The notes under the pieces were generated by a model that was not told the DNA's origin, searched no databases, and saw only the letters and a program-made list of their open reading frames with translations. Position numbers and translations under genes: made by a program. From Planctomycetota bacterium (GTDB taxonomy: Bacteria > Planctomycetota > UBA1135 > UBA2386), in contig JACKIC010000004.1 of assembly GCA_020638655.1 (NCBI GenBank), positions 186,001 to 250,000 of the forward strand: a stretch of 64,000 bases of DNA, written 5' to 3'. Of the stretch, positions 1 through 9,320 are shown one piece after another; the first letter of the stretch is position 1, and the number at the start of each line of letters is the position of its first letter.

Positions 1-855
1 GACAAACAGGGCCGCAAGGTGTTCGAGGCCGCGGGCGCGGCGGCGCCGCGCCTCGAAGGGCTCACCGTGCACGAGGACGAGCTGCTGCAGGTGCGCACCG
101 ACCTGCCCGGCGACGCCGCCGCCCGGTTGCACGCGCTCGGCAGCGCGCTGCTGCCGCACCTGCGCGAACGGCTCGAAGGCGCGCCGACGCGGCGGTTGGT
201 GCTGACGGTGTTCGCCAAACGCGACGACTACGTCGCCTACCTGACCGCGCGCGGCATGGCCAACCACGCGGTGGCCTCGGGTCTCGCCGACGGCGGCACC
301 TTCCAGACGCTGGTCAGCGCGCAGCGGGTCTCGGGCGAGATGCTCGGCGATCCGGAACTGCAGGCGCTCGTGCTGCACGAGCTCTCGCACCTCTACTTCT
401 TCGGGGTCGCGCCGGCCGGCATGCCGGAGTGGTACTCGGAGGGCTTCGCCGAGTCGTTCGGCGCGCAGGGCACGTTCACGTGGGACGGCACGACGCTGAC
501 CGTCGGCGGCAAGCTGCCGGCCGAGCGCCTCGTCGCCGACCGGCCCAACATGCTGCCGCTGCGCCTGCTGTTCGACGCGCGCGCGCTGATCCTGCTCGGC
601 ACGGACCGCGCCAAGGCCAACGCCTACTACACGCAGTGTTGGGCGCTGCACCGGTTCCTGCGCGAGGACGACTGCCCGTGGCGCGACCGCTTCGCGTTCT
701 TCGAGGCCAAGTGCCGCGGCCAGGTGCTCGGCGCGCCGCAGGAGGGGCGGTCGGTGCCCGATCCGGCGCCCGCTGGCGCGCAGTTCCTGCAGCTGTTCGG
801 CGAGGACCTCGATCGCCTGGAAGCGGCCTTCACCGAGTGGCTGGGCAAGCAGTAG
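1..855 (+). CDS. Secreted-type HExxH metallopeptidase-like protein (DUF1570-like), 5' partial
   Basis: The reading frame is open from the first base of the window, so the true start and any signal peptide lie upstream; the first in-window start candidate is GTG at 19. An HELSH zinc-binding motif (HExxH, coded at 376-390) is followed about 18 residues later by GMPEWYSEGFAES, in which a downstream Glu is the expected third ligand of a gluzincin (MA-clan) peptidase. The spacing and the 'P-x-W-x-x-E-G-x-A' context match the DUF1570/peptidase-MA-like proteins that are common in Planctomycetota. A second protein of this type is at 23419-24306. The substrate is unknown. The stop lies 13 nt before the next start, so the two genes are probably co-transcribed. 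Confidence 0.7.
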   Translation, partial: DKQGRKVFEAAGAAAPRLEGLTVHEDELLQVRTDLPGDAAARLHALGSALLPHLRERLEGAPTRRLVLTVFAKRDDYVAYLTARGMANHAVASGLADGGTFQTLVSAQRVSGEMLGDPELQALVLHELSHLYFFGVAPAGMPEWYSEGFAESFGAQGTFTWDGTTLTVGGKLPAERLVADRPNMLPLRLLFDARALILLGTDRAKANAYYTQCWALHRFLREDDCPWRDRFAFFEAKCRGQVLGAPQEGRSVPDPAPAGAQFLQLFGEDLDRLEAAFTEWLGKQ

Positions 856-868
856 GGTCTGGGCCCGC

Positions 869-1750
869 ATGCTGCTCGCCCTCGCCACCCGCAGCGACCT
901 GCCCGACTGGGAGGTCGACGATCGCCACCTGCACGCCGCGCTCGCTGCGCGCGGCGTGCCGTTCGAGCGGCCGGTCTGGGACGATCCCGCGGTCGACTGG
1001 TCGAAGTTCGCGGCGGTGCTGATCCGCACCACGTGGGACTATCAGGACAAGCTGTCGGCGTTCCTCACCTGGGTCGATCGTGTCGCCGCCGCGACGCGCC
1101 TGGCGAACCCGGCGTCCGTGGTGCGCTGGAACACGCACAAGCACTACCTGCGCGAACTGCAGCAGCACGGCGTGCCGCTGGCGCCGACGCACTGGCTCGA
1201 CCGCGGCAGCCGCGTCGACGTGGCCGCACGCCTCGCCGAGCTGCGCTGCGACGAGGGTTTCCTCAAGCCGTGCGTCGGCGCGACCGCGCGTGAAACGCTG
1301 CGCTTCGGCAGCGACGCGGTGGGGATCGCCGCGGCCCAGGCGCACGTCGACCGCCTGCTGCCGGCCGAGGACCTGATGCTGCAGCCGTTCCTGCGCGCCG
1401 TGACCGAGCGCGGCGAGTGGTCGGCGATCTTCGTCGACGGCCGCGTCACGCACTGCGTGCGCAAGGTGCCGGTGCCCGGGGACTATCGTGTGCAGGACGA
1501 CTTCGGCGCGCACGACGAGCCGTACGAGCCGACCCCTGCCGAACGCGATGCCGCCGAACGCGCGATGCAGGCGGCGACCGGGCTGCTGGGCACGGACCTG
1601 CTCTACGGCCGCACCGACTGGTTGTGGCAGGACGACGGCAGCTGCGTGCTCACCGAACTCGAACTCGTCGAGCCGTCGCTGTTCTTCCGGCACGGTGCGC
1701 ACGCGGCGGCGGCGCTCGCCGACGCGTGGCTGGCGCGCATGTCCCGCTAG
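869..1750 (+). CDS. ATP-grasp domain protein (glutathione-synthetase/DcsG-like fold)
   Basis: This 293-residue cytoplasmic protein has an ATP-grasp layout: an N-terminal domain (TRSDLPDWEVDD..., then VLIRTTWDYQDK), a central lid-forming part (HKHYLRELQQHGVPLAPTHW, FLKPCVGATARET) and C-terminal metal-binding acidic stretches (VLTELELVEPSLFF). The 'R-T-T-W-D-Y' and 'E-L-E-L-x-E-P-S-L' motifs resemble uncharacterised ATP-grasp ligases related to the cycloserine enzyme DcsG. Such enzymes form amide or peptide bonds through acyl-phosphates; the substrate here cannot be read from sequence. The stop codon overlaps the stop of the convergent gene at 1747, leaving no intergenic terminator. Confidence 0.7.
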   Translation: MLLALATRSDLPDWEVDDRHLHAALAARGVPFERPVWDDPAVDWSKFAAVLIRTTWDYQDKLSAFLTWVDRVAAATRLANPASVVRWNTHKHYLRELQQHGVPLAPTHWLDRGSRVDVAARLAELRCDEGFLKPCVGATARETLRFGSDAVGIAAAQAHVDRLLPAEDLMLQPFLRAVTERGEWSAIFVDGRVTHCVRKVPVPGDYRVQDDFGAHDEPYEPTPAERDAAERAMQAATGLLGTDLLYGRTDWLWQDDGSCVLTELELVEPSLFFRHGAHAAAALADAWLARMSR

Positions 1751-2625
1751 CGCATCTTGCCGAAGTCCTTGTCGCCGGGCTCCATCTCGAGGTCGGCGAC
1801 GCCGAACTCGAGCTTCCAGAAGCCGATCTCGGGCGCGCACAGCGTCTGCAGCAGGCGGCGCACGTCGCGCCACTCGCACCACTTGTCGGCGCAGACGAGT
1901 ACCGGCACGTCGATGACCTCGGCGGCATCCGGCCCACGCTTGCGCAGCTTCTCGGCCTTCTGCATCTGCGCGCGGATCTCGAGCAGTTCGTTCTTCAAGG
2001 TGGTGAGGTCGTCCGGCTCGCCGGCGCGCCAGCGGAACAGCGTGCGGCCGTCGCGCACGACGGTGCCGTCCTGTCGCACGTGGAAGACCGGGCGCCCGGC
2101 CGCCGGCGCGTCGTCGGGTTCGTTGAAGACGGCGCGCGGCACGATCAGCGCGCCGCCCTCGAGCACGGGCACCTCGACCGACTTGGGGACGACGTAGCAC
2201 CCGTCGAAGCCGAGCAGGCGCCAGTCGGGAAAGCCGGCTTCGTTGGCGACGTCGAAGCAGGTCAGCAGCTCGGCCCAGCACACGCCGGCGTCGGGCTCGA
2301 TCACGATCGGCAGCAGCTCCTTGTGGCCCGGCTGGTCGGGGCTCTCGCGAAGGGACGCGGGGTCCTTGGCGATCCGGGCGAGCGCACGCCGCGCGCTCGC
2401 CGACGCCGCGAACGTGTTGCCGCCGAACTGCCACTCGATCACGCGGTCGGTCCAGCGGCGGGAACCCGTCTCCTTGTCGTTCGCGTCGAGGCGCGCGACC
2501 GGCTTGCCGGCCACCTTCGTCGTCATCACGACGCGCAGCGTGTCGGGCGCGTCCTGCCTTGTTTGTTGTGCCGCCACGAGGGCCGCCGTGGCGAGGACTG
2601 CGAACAGGGATCGTGGTGCGTGCAT
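1747..2625 (-). CDS. Exported protein with weak ExbD-like C-terminal region
   Basis: The protein is 292 residues. ATG at 2625 is chosen because it starts a good signal peptide (MHAPRSLFAVLATAALVAAQ). The C-terminal half contains VIDVPVLVCADKWCEWRDVRRLLQTL followed by a segment ending FWKLEFGVADLE. This resembles the periplasmic domain of ExbD/TolR ('v-x-i-x-A-D...v-x-x-v-l-x...g-x-x-x-i-x-f'), but there is no N-terminal transmembrane anchor of the ExbD kind. An ExbD-related sensory or binding role is only a guess and the function is unknown. It is convergent with the ATP-grasp gene. The SGNH hydrolase gene ends 48 nt upstream on the same strand. Confidence 0.55.
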   Translation of the reverse strand: MHAPRSLFAVLATAALVAAQQTRQDAPDTLRVVMTTKVAGKPVARLDANDKETGSRRWTDRVIEWQFGGNTFAASASARRALARIAKDPASLRESPDQPGHKELLPIVIEPDAGVCWAELLTCFDVANEAGFPDWRLLGFDGCYVVPKSVEVPVLEGGALIVPRAVFNEPDDAPAAGRPVFHVRQDGTVVRDGRTLFRWRAGEPDDLTTLKNELLEIRAQMQKAEKLRKRGPDAAEVIDVPVLVCADKWCEWRDVRRLLQTLCAPEIGFWKLEFGVADLEMEPGDKDFGKMR

Positions 2626-2672
2626 GGGCGCGGACTCCGATCGGCACCATACCCGCTGTCGCGGCGAGACGG

Positions 2673-4910
2673 TCAGCGATAGGGCGTGCGCGCGGCGAAG
2701 TGCGCGGCGATGGCTTCGGCGACCAGCCGGGCGCCGTTCTCGTTGAAGTGCACGTCGTCGACGAACGCCGCGGTGTCCTTGGGCAGTCGGTCGGTGAGGT
2801 CGACCAACTCGAGGTCCAGCTCGCGCGCGATGGCCCGGGTCACCGCGTTGTACTGTTCGAGGCCGTCGATCATCGCGGCCGGCACGTAGTAGCCGTACGG
2901 CGCTTCGCCGAACAACAGCAGGTCTGCGAGTTCCTTGGGCATGTCCTCCTGCCACAGGAACGGTTGCGTGACCAGGACCACGCGCGCACCGCCGCGGCGC
3001 GCGACGGTCGCGAGCGCCTCGAGGTTGGCGCGGAACTCGGCGAGCGCGGCCGTGAGCGGCGGCAGCTCCGTTAGCGGCGGGGCCTGCTGGCGGTGCAGAC
3101 GGCGGTCGACCATGAACAGGCCGCAGCGGTCCTGCACGATCTCCGCGGGCGGCTTGTCGGTCGCGCTGGCGCGGCGCCAGCGCTGCACCAGGCGCACGAC
3201 GGCGAGGTCCTGCCACGCGCGGGCGTCGGCGTCGCGCCGCGGATGGTCGCGGAACGCGCGCTCCATGAGGCTCTGCTGCACGATCGGCGACTGCATCGCG
3301 GCCGCGTCGTAGTCGTCCCCCTGCTCGAGGCGCAGCATGAAGTCGTTGATGCCGGCGAGCACCACCACGGCGTCGGGTTGCTCCTGCGGCACCAGGTGGC
3401 GCGCCGTGAGCAGGTGTTCGCGCGACGTGTGGCCGCTGACACCCGCGTTGCCGACCCAGGTGGGGCGGCCGCGCGCGGCCAGCGCGACCTCGAGCCGGTT
3501 CGCCCAGGTCTCCTCCTGGTCGAGGTACAGGCACTCCGTGGTGCTGCCGCCGATCGTGAGGATGCGGTAGTCGCCGTCCGCGGGGTCGCGCCCGCGCAGC
3601 CCGTGGCGGTTGATGGCGAAGCGCTTCTCGCCCGAGATCCCTGGCATGACCCCTTCCGCCGGTTGGAAGCGGGCGCGCATGCCCGGTGGCCAGACGCAGT
3701 AGAGATCGGCGGGCGGCAGCAGCGCCGCGGTCAGCGCGTCGACGCCGGCCAACGCCAGCGTCATGCTCCAGCCGACGGCGAGCAGCGGCAGCAGGCGGCG
3801 GCGCGACAGGCGCCCGGCGCCGGCGCCACCCAGCAGTCCGCCGAGCACCGCGAGGTGCAGCAGCAGATGCCAGCGCGCCCACTTCGGCGGCGGACCCGCG
3901 GTCAGCGCGTCGGTGCCCGCGAAGCCGAGCAGGAACGGGCGCGGGCCGGGCGCGAGCCGCAGGGCGACGCCGTCGTCGGTCGGCTGCACCTCGCCGTCGC
4001 CGGTGCGCACCACGTCGCGCACCGCGGCCCCCGGCCACGCGCGTATCGCCCGCGCGCCTTCGACTCTCACGCCCTGCAGCACCGGCGGCTGGTCGGCGCC
4101 CTTCGCGAAGGCCTTGGCCTGCACGCGACAGGCGAGCCCCTGCGCCAGCGCGTGGGCCGGGACCACGGCCCACGTGACCGGCGCGCCGCGCGGCGGCAGC
4201 GTCACGGTGAAGCGCTCCGCGCGCGCCGCGAACAGGTCGATGCGGCGCACCTCGCCGTTCCAACGCAACTCGACCTCGCCCGAGTGGTCGTGGCGCCGGA
4301 ACGTCAGTTCGACGGGGCCCTCGAGCGTGCCCTGCCAACGCAGCAGGTTGGGTTGTTCGCGGCCCGCCGTCACCCACGTGCGTTCGCGCTGCTCCCACCC
4401 CTGCCCCGCCTCGAAGCCCGGCGCGGGCAGGTTGTGGTCGAGCAGCCAGACCTCCTTGCCCTGCGCGCGCGGGTCGTGCCCGCCCGTCGCCCGCAGCTCG
4501 AGTGTCCCGGGTTCGCGTTCGCCGCGCGCGCCGACCCCGGCTTCGAGCGCTTCGCCCCAGACCAGCTCGATCGCCGCCGGCGAGACGTGTTCGCGCCACT
4601 GCAGGGTCAGTAGCGTGCGCTCACCGAAGAAGGGCGGCAGGAACAGCCACGCGGCGGCGGCCGCGAGCACGGCGCCCAGCGCGGCCGCCGGCCAGCGGAT
4701 CGCCGGCCACCGCGCCGCGGCGCGCAGCGCGACGGTCCAGAGCAGTGCCGCCGCGGCGCCGCCGCCGATGGCCAGCGGCCAATCGCAGGTCGCGATCAGC
4801 ACGTGCACGCATGCGAGCACCGCCGCCGCGGTGGCCGTGAGCTTGGCGAGCGCGGAGGAGGCGGGGGGCCGTGGCACTGGCGGCGATGATGGGCAGCGCC
4901 GACGTCGCAC
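2673..4910 (-). CDS. Membrane-anchored SGNH/GDSL hydrolase
   Basis: Up to 745 residues. The N-terminal part has hydrophobic helices (about 24-42, 46-64, 76-95), then a beta-rich extracytoplasmic region (100-335), two more helices (about 347-365 and 372-398) and a C-terminal SGNH domain. Block I is GGSTTE (454-459, Ser456), GNAGVSG gives the block II Gly, GIND (520-523) is block III, and DDVHFNENG near residue 725 supplies the catalytic Asp and His. Such enzymes add or remove O-acyl groups on surface sugars, in line with the glycosyltransferase and deacetylase genes that follow in divergent orientation. The start is uncertain: the frame opens with GTG at 4910 directly after an in-frame stop and without a ribosome site, so a GTG about 11 codons downstream may be the real one. 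Confidence 0.75.
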   Translation of the reverse strand: MRRRRCPSSPPVPRPPASSALAKLTATAAAVLACVHVLIATCDWPLAIGGGAAAALLWTVALRAAARWPAIRWPAAALGAVLAAAAAWLFLPPFFGERTLLTLQWREHVSPAAIELVWGEALEAGVGARGEREPGTLELRATGGHDPRAQGKEVWLLDHNLPAPGFEAGQGWEQRERTWVTAGREQPNLLRWQGTLEGPVELTFRRHDHSGEVELRWNGEVRRIDLFAARAERFTVTLPPRGAPVTWAVVPAHALAQGLACRVQAKAFAKGADQPPVLQGVRVEGARAIRAWPGAAVRDVVRTGDGEVQPTDDGVALRLAPGPRPFLLGFAGTDALTAGPPPKWARWHLLLHLAVLGGLLGGAGAGRLSRRRLLPLLAVGWSMTLALAGVDALTAALLPPADLYCVWPPGMRARFQPAEGVMPGISGEKRFAINRHGLRGRDPADGDYRILTIGGSTTECLYLDQEETWANRLEVALAARGRPTWVGNAGVSGHTSREHLLTARHLVPQEQPDAVVVLAGINDFMLRLEQGDDYDAAAMQSPIVQQSLMERAFRDHPRRDADARAWQDLAVVRLVQRWRRASATDKPPAEIVQDRCGLFMVDRRLHRQQAPPLTELPPLTAALAEFRANLEALATVARRGGARVVLVTQPFLWQEDMPKELADLLLFGEAPYGYYVPAAMIDGLEQYNAVTRAIARELDLELVDLTDRLPKDTAAFVDDVHFNENGARLVAEAIAAHFAARTPYR

Positions 4911-5095
4911 TCAAGGACGGGCTGCGATCCGCCAATCCGCGGCGATGCTGGAAGCACGCCGCGGGCTCCCGTAGCCTTCCGCGCGCGAACCTCGGCCCCG
5001 CGCGGCGCGCACGCTGCGCATGTCCTCGAACCTCTCTTGTCGCGACCACCGTCTCTGCACGCCGTCATGAGCTCGCTGGCCCACGAGAGGAGCGG

Positions 5096-7561
5096 ATGTC
5101 GCTGATGCCGAGGCCTGCTGCGCGCCTCGTGGCGGTGGTCCTGCTGGTGATCCTCTTGGCCGGCGCGGTGCTCACCGGCGTCGGGCTCGCGGGGCTCGAT
5201 CCGGCGCGGTCCGGCATGGCGTCGCACATTCGCCTGTTCGCCAAGGCCGGCGGGTTGGTGTTGCTGGTGGTGCTGGTCGCGGCGCGCTGGCACCGGCTGT
5301 CGGCCCTGTCGGCCGGCGCGCTGCTCGCCGCGGCCGGCGCTGCGGCCGCTGGCCAATTCGGCGCGCTGCTCGCGGTGCTGAGCCTGGGCGTGGCTTCGGT
5401 GGCCGCGGGGCGATGGGTGCTCGGCCGCCGCGGGGAGTTGGCCACGGACCTCGACTGCCTGCTGGTCGGGCTGACCCTCTACGGCACGCTGATCGGCCTG
5501 CTCGTGCATCTGCCGGTGAACTACCCCGGCGTCTACGTCGCGCTGCTCGCGCTGCCCGTGTGGCGGCGCTGGTCGGACGTGCGGGCGTGCGTGGGCCGGG
5601 TCCGAGAGCGCCTCGCGGCGCCGCGCACGGGCGGTGGCGCCGCGCTCCTGCTGTCAGCGGCGATCGCGGCGATCGGGCTCGTGCACCTCGTCGTCGCGCT
5701 GATGCCCGAACGGGGCCACGACGCGCTGGTGACACACCTGCTGCTGCCCGCGCGCATCGCGTGGGACCACGTCTGGGCCTTCGACGTGGACACCTACGTC
5801 TGGGCGGTGATGCCGCTGCTCGGCGACTGGCTCTACACGATCGGCTACGTGCTCGGCGGCGAGGCCGGCGCGCGATTGGTCAACCTCGGCTGCATCTTCG
5901 TGCTCTGCCGGTTGGTCTTCGACGTCACCCTGTGGATCGGCGGCGGCCGCGACGGCGCCCTGTGGGCGGTGCTGCTGCTGCTCGTGACGCCGCTGACGCT
6001 GCGCGAGAGCAGCACGTTGTTCATCGAGTCGGTGTGGTCGTGCCTGGTCGTCGGCGGCGCCCTGGCCCTGCTGCGGCTGCTCGCCGAGCCCGCCCAGGCG
6101 CCGCTGCAGCTGCGCCTGGGCGGCGTGCTGCTCGGCGGCGCCCTGGCCACCAAGGCCGTCACCTTCGTCACCCTGCCGGGACTGGCGCTGCTCCTGGTCG
6201 TGGGCTGGCGCCGCTGGATCGGCAACGGCCTGCGCTCCGGCCTGCTCTGGGGCGGCGTCGCGTTCCTCGCGATCGGCAGCCTGCCCTACGTGCGCGCCTA
6301 CGCGATGACCGGCAACCCGGTGTTCCCGTTCTTCAACGGCGTGTTCCGCTCGCCGCACTACCCGCCGGAGAACTTCTCGCCGCCGGCGATCTTCGAGAAG
6401 GGCATGACCTGGGACGTGCTGCACCGCATCACCTTCGAGTCGCCCAAGTTCCTCGAGGCCTACCCCGGCGCGGCCGGCTTCCAGTGGCTGCTGCTGGTCG
6501 CGCCCGCGCTGGTCGTGTTCGTGCTCGTCTGGCACCGACGGGCGCTGGCGGTGATCTTCGTCGCCGCCGCGGCCGCGTATCTGTGCTTCCGACAGACCGC
6601 CTATCTGCGCTACGTGTTCCCGAGCTTCGCCCTGTTCAGCGCCGTCGTCGGCGTGTTGATCGACGGGCTGCTGCCGCGCCGCCGCGCCGCGTCGATCGCC
6701 GTGCTCGTGGCCGCGCTGACCGCGGTCGCGCTGAACCTGCGCTACTTCACCACGGCCGGCTTCAACCACCAGTACGACTTCAAGGTGCTGACCAGCGACG
6801 CCGCGCGGCAGGACTATCTGGCGCAGACGCTGCCGCTGCGGTCGGCGGTCGCCCTCGTCAACGAGCTCAACGTGAGCAGCAGTCCCGTGGCGTTCTTCAG
6901 CGCGGCGATGGCGACCGGCCTGCACGCCGACGGGCTGTTCCCCAACTGGTACAACCACAAGTTCCAGTCGGCGGTCACCCAGGCCAGGACGGGCGAGGCC
7001 CTGGGCGCCATGCTCGCCGGGCGGCAGGTGCGCTACCTCGTGCTCGCCGACAGCTGGAGCGACGCGGCGGCGCGTGCGCGGGTGCGCGAGGTCGGCCGCG
7101 AGGTGCGCCGCATCGGCGACGTGTCCGTGCTGGAGTTGGACCCCCGGTTCCGGTACCAGACGGAGATGCTCACGTCGCCCGACCTGTCCGCCGCCGCCGC
7201 CACCTCGGCCGAGGGCTGGCGGGTGGACGATGGGGTCGCGGTCGCCGCGGGTGTCGGCGCGACCCTGGCGGACGCCGCCGGCGTGTCGCAGCGCGTGCCC
7301 GTGACCGCCGGTCGCGAGTACCTGCTCACGGCGACGGCGCGGCCCGCCGCCGGCCCGGCCAAGGCCCGCCTGCGCGTGCTGTGGCTCGATGCGCGCAATC
7401 GCTGGGTCAACCAGTGGATCGAGACCTTCGACTGCGTCGACGGACCGGTCACGCATCGCATGGAGGTCGTCGCGCCGCCCGGCGCGGTGGTGGCCGAGGT
7501 GTTCACCTACGGTCTCGGCGCGGCGCCGGTGATCGTCTCCGCAATGTCCTTCAGGAACTGA
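5096..7561 (+). CDS. GT-C type membrane glycosyltransferase (ArnT/PMT-like) with C-terminal beta domain
   Basis: ATG at 5096 follows a GAGAGG ribosome site, giving 821 residues. About a dozen hydrophobic helices span residues 10-560, interrupted by a first extracytoplasmic loop with charged residues (MPERGHDALVTHLLLPAR), where GT-C enzymes carry their catalytic acidic residue. This is the architecture of dolichyl/undecaprenyl-phosphate-sugar dependent transferases. The last 130 residues (ASAEGWRVDDG-like, VPVTAGREYLLTATARP) look like a carbohydrate-binding-type beta sandwich. The gene is followed after 22 nt by a DPM1-like GT2, which would make the polyprenyl-phosphate sugar donor, so the pair plausibly works as donor synthase and transferase. 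Acceptor and sugar are unknown. Confidence 0.7.
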   Translation: MSLMPRPAARLVAVVLLVILLAGAVLTGVGLAGLDPARSGMASHIRLFAKAGGLVLLVVLVAARWHRLSALSAGALLAAAGAAAAGQFGALLAVLSLGVASVAAGRWVLGRRGELATDLDCLLVGLTLYGTLIGLLVHLPVNYPGVYVALLALPVWRRWSDVRACVGRVRERLAAPRTGGGAALLLSAAIAAIGLVHLVVALMPERGHDALVTHLLLPARIAWDHVWAFDVDTYVWAVMPLLGDWLYTIGYVLGGEAGARLVNLGCIFVLCRLVFDVTLWIGGGRDGALWAVLLLLVTPLTLRESSTLFIESVWSCLVVGGALALLRLLAEPAQAPLQLRLGGVLLGGALATKAVTFVTLPGLALLLVVGWRRWIGNGLRSGLLWGGVAFLAIGSLPYVRAYAMTGNPVFPFFNGVFRSPHYPPENFSPPAIFEKGMTWDVLHRITFESPKFLEAYPGAAGFQWLLLVAPALVVFVLVWHRRALAVIFVAAAAAYLCFRQTAYLRYVFPSFALFSAVVGVLIDGLLPRRRAASIAVLVAALTAVALNLRYFTTAGFNHQYDFKVLTSDAARQDYLAQTLPLRSAVALVNELNVSSSPVAFFSAAMATGLHADGLFPNWYNHKFQSAVTQARTGEALGAMLAGRQVRYLVLADSWSDAAARARVREVGREVRRIGDVSVLELDPRFRYQTEMLTSPDLSAAAATSAEGWRVDDGVAVAAGVGATLADAAGVSQRVPVTAGREYLLTATARPAAGPAKARLRVLWLDARNRWVNQWIETFDCVDGPVTHRMEVVAPPGAVVAEVFTYGLGAAPVIVSAMSFRN

Positions 7562-7583
7562 GTCCTTCGGGAACTGACACCGC

Positions 7584-8567
7584 ATGGAGCGCGCAGCAGA
7601 AGGTCGCATCGGGGTGGTCATTCCGGCCTACAAGGTCACGCGGCACGTGCTCGGCGTGATCGCGTCGATCCCGCCCGAGGTGCACGCCATCGTCGTCGTC
7701 GACGACGCCTGCCCCGAGGGCTCTGGGGCGCTGGTCGAGCGCGAATGTCGCGACCCGCGCGTGACGGTCGCGCGCCACGAGCGCAACCAGGGCGTCGGCG
7801 GCGCGGTGATGACGGGCTACCTGATGGCGATCGCCGCCGAGTGCGACGTGCTCGTCAAGATCGACGGCGACGGTCAGATGGACCCGTCGCGCATCGCCGA
7901 CTTCGTGCGGCCGATCCTCTCCGGCGAGGCCGACTACACCAAGGGCAACCGCTTCTTCGATCTCGAGGAGATCCGGGCGATGCCGCGCGTGCGCCTGTTC
8001 GGCAACGCGGTGCTGTCGTTCATGACCAAGCTGTCGTCGGGCTACTGGGACCTGTTCGATCCGACCAACGGCTACACCGCGATCCACGCGCGCGTCGCGC
8101 GACACCTGCCGTTCTCGAGCATCAGCAACCGCTACTTCTTCGAGACCGACATGCTGTTCCGGCTCAACACGCTGCGCGCGGTCGTCGTCGACATCCCGAT
8201 GGACGCGCACTACGGCGACGAGGTCAGCAACCTCAGGGTGCGGCGCATCGTCGGCGAGTTCCTGCTCAAGCACGTGCGCAACTTCGCCAAGCGCGTCTTC
8301 TACAACTACTACCTGCGCGACATGTCGCTGGCGTCGGTCGAGTTGCCGGTCGGCGTGCTGCTGTTCGGCTTCGGCGTGACGTTCGGCGGCTGGCACTGGT
8401 TCCTGGCGCTGCGCTCGAGTCTGCCGACGCCCGTCGGCACGGTCATGCTCGCGGCCCTGACCTCGCTGATGGGCATGCAGCTGATCCTCGCCTTCCTCGC
8501 CAACGACATCGCCTCGGTGCCACGTCGGCCCGTGCACGGGCGCCTGCCGGCGCCGCGCCAACGATGA
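7584..8567 (+). CDS. GT2 family glycosyltransferase, polyprenyl-phosphate sugar synthase-like
   Basis: This 327-residue protein has a GT-A fold: VVIPAYKV at the start, VVVDDACPEGS, the nucleotide-sugar binding KIDGDGQMDP (DxD-type DGD), NRFFDLEEIRAMP and a catalytic-region DLFDPTNGY. Two C-terminal hydrophobic helices (VGVLLFGFGVTFGG... and GTVMLAALTSLMGMQLILAFLA) follow, as in DPM1/GtrB-like enzymes that charge polyprenyl phosphate with a sugar at the membrane. The upstream membrane GT-C is the likely user of the product. The stop overlaps the start of the PIG-L deacetylase (ATGA), indicating translational coupling. Confidence 0.85.
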   Translation: MERAAEGRIGVVIPAYKVTRHVLGVIASIPPEVHAIVVVDDACPEGSGALVERECRDPRVTVARHERNQGVGGAVMTGYLMAIAAECDVLVKIDGDGQMDPSRIADFVRPILSGEADYTKGNRFFDLEEIRAMPRVRLFGNAVLSFMTKLSSGYWDLFDPTNGYTAIHARVARHLPFSSISNRYFFETDMLFRLNTLRAVVVDIPMDAHYGDEVSNLRVRRIVGEFLLKHVRNFAKRVFYNYYLRDMSLASVELPVGVLLFGFGVTFGGWHWFLALRSSLPTPVGTVMLAALTSLMGMQLILAFLANDIASVPRRPVHGRLPAPRQR

Positions 8568-9319
8568 GCGCCGCCGCGCTGTTCCTGTTCGCGCACCAGG
8601 ACGACGAGTTCGGGGTGTTCGCGGAGATCGAACGCCGCGCGCGGGAAGGTGAGGTGACGTGCGCCTACTTCACCGACGGCGCCGCCGCGGGGGACCCCGC
8701 ACGGCGCGACGCCGAATCGCTCGCGGTGCTGCGGCGCCTGGGCGTCGCGGCCGAACGTGTGCACTTCTTCGGCGTGAAGCACGGCATCGCCGACGGCCGC
8801 CTGTGTGAGAGCCTGCCGACCGTCGCCGCGCGGGTGGCCGCCCTGCTCGACGAATTGCCGGCCGACGCGCGCGTGTTCGTCTCGGCGTGGGAAGGCGGCC
8901 ACCAGGACCACGACGGCCTGCACGCCGTCACCGCGACGCTGCTGCACGAGCGCGGCCGCATCGCGCAGCTGCGGCAGTTCCCGCTCTACAACGCCGCGCG
9001 CTGCGTCGGCCCGTTCTTCCGCGTGCTGTCGCCGCTGGCCGAGAACGGGCCGGTCGAAGGCCTGCGCCTCTCTTGGGGCGAACGCCTGCGGCAGCTGCGG
9101 CACTGCTGGCGATACCCGTCGCAGTGGCGCACGTGGCTCGGGCTGTTCCCGTTCGTGCTGCTGCACATGCTGCTGCGCGGGCGGCAGTCGCTGCAGGCCG
9201 TGGACCCGGCGCGGCTCGCGCAGCGACCGCACGCCGGGCGCCTGTTCTACGAGCGCCGCGGCCTGTCCAGCTGGCAGCGCATGCAGGAGCAGCTCGCCGC
9301 GTTGCGCGGCGGGCGATAG
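8564..9319 (+). CDS. PIG-L family N-acetylglucosaminyl deacetylase-like protein
   Basis: A 251-residue protein beginning MSAAALFLFAHQDDE: AHQDDE is the PIG-L zinc and catalytic motif (AHPDDE, here with Gln for Pro), and EGGHQDHD is the second zinc ligand motif (HxxH-type, usually GHxDH). The family removes acetyl groups from N-acetylated sugars, for example GlcNAc-PI or bacillithiol and mycothiol precursors. It is the last gene of the rightward glycan cluster and overlaps the GT2 stop by four bases. A role in deacetylating a membrane-linked sugar made by the two transferases is a reasonable inference. A hydrophobic stretch (LGLFPFVLLHMLL) in the C-terminal third may touch the membrane. Confidence 0.8.
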   Translation: MSAAALFLFAHQDDEFGVFAEIERRAREGEVTCAYFTDGAAAGDPARRDAESLAVLRRLGVAAERVHFFGVKHGIADGRLCESLPTVAARVAALLDELPADARVFVSAWEGGHQDHDGLHAVTATLLHERGRIAQLRQFPLYNAARCVGPFFRVLSPLAENGPVEGLRLSWGERLRQLRHCWRYPSQWRTWLGLFPFVLLHMLLRGRQSLQAVDPARLAQRPHAGRLFYERRGLSSWQRMQEQLAALRGGR

Positions 9320-9320
9320 C

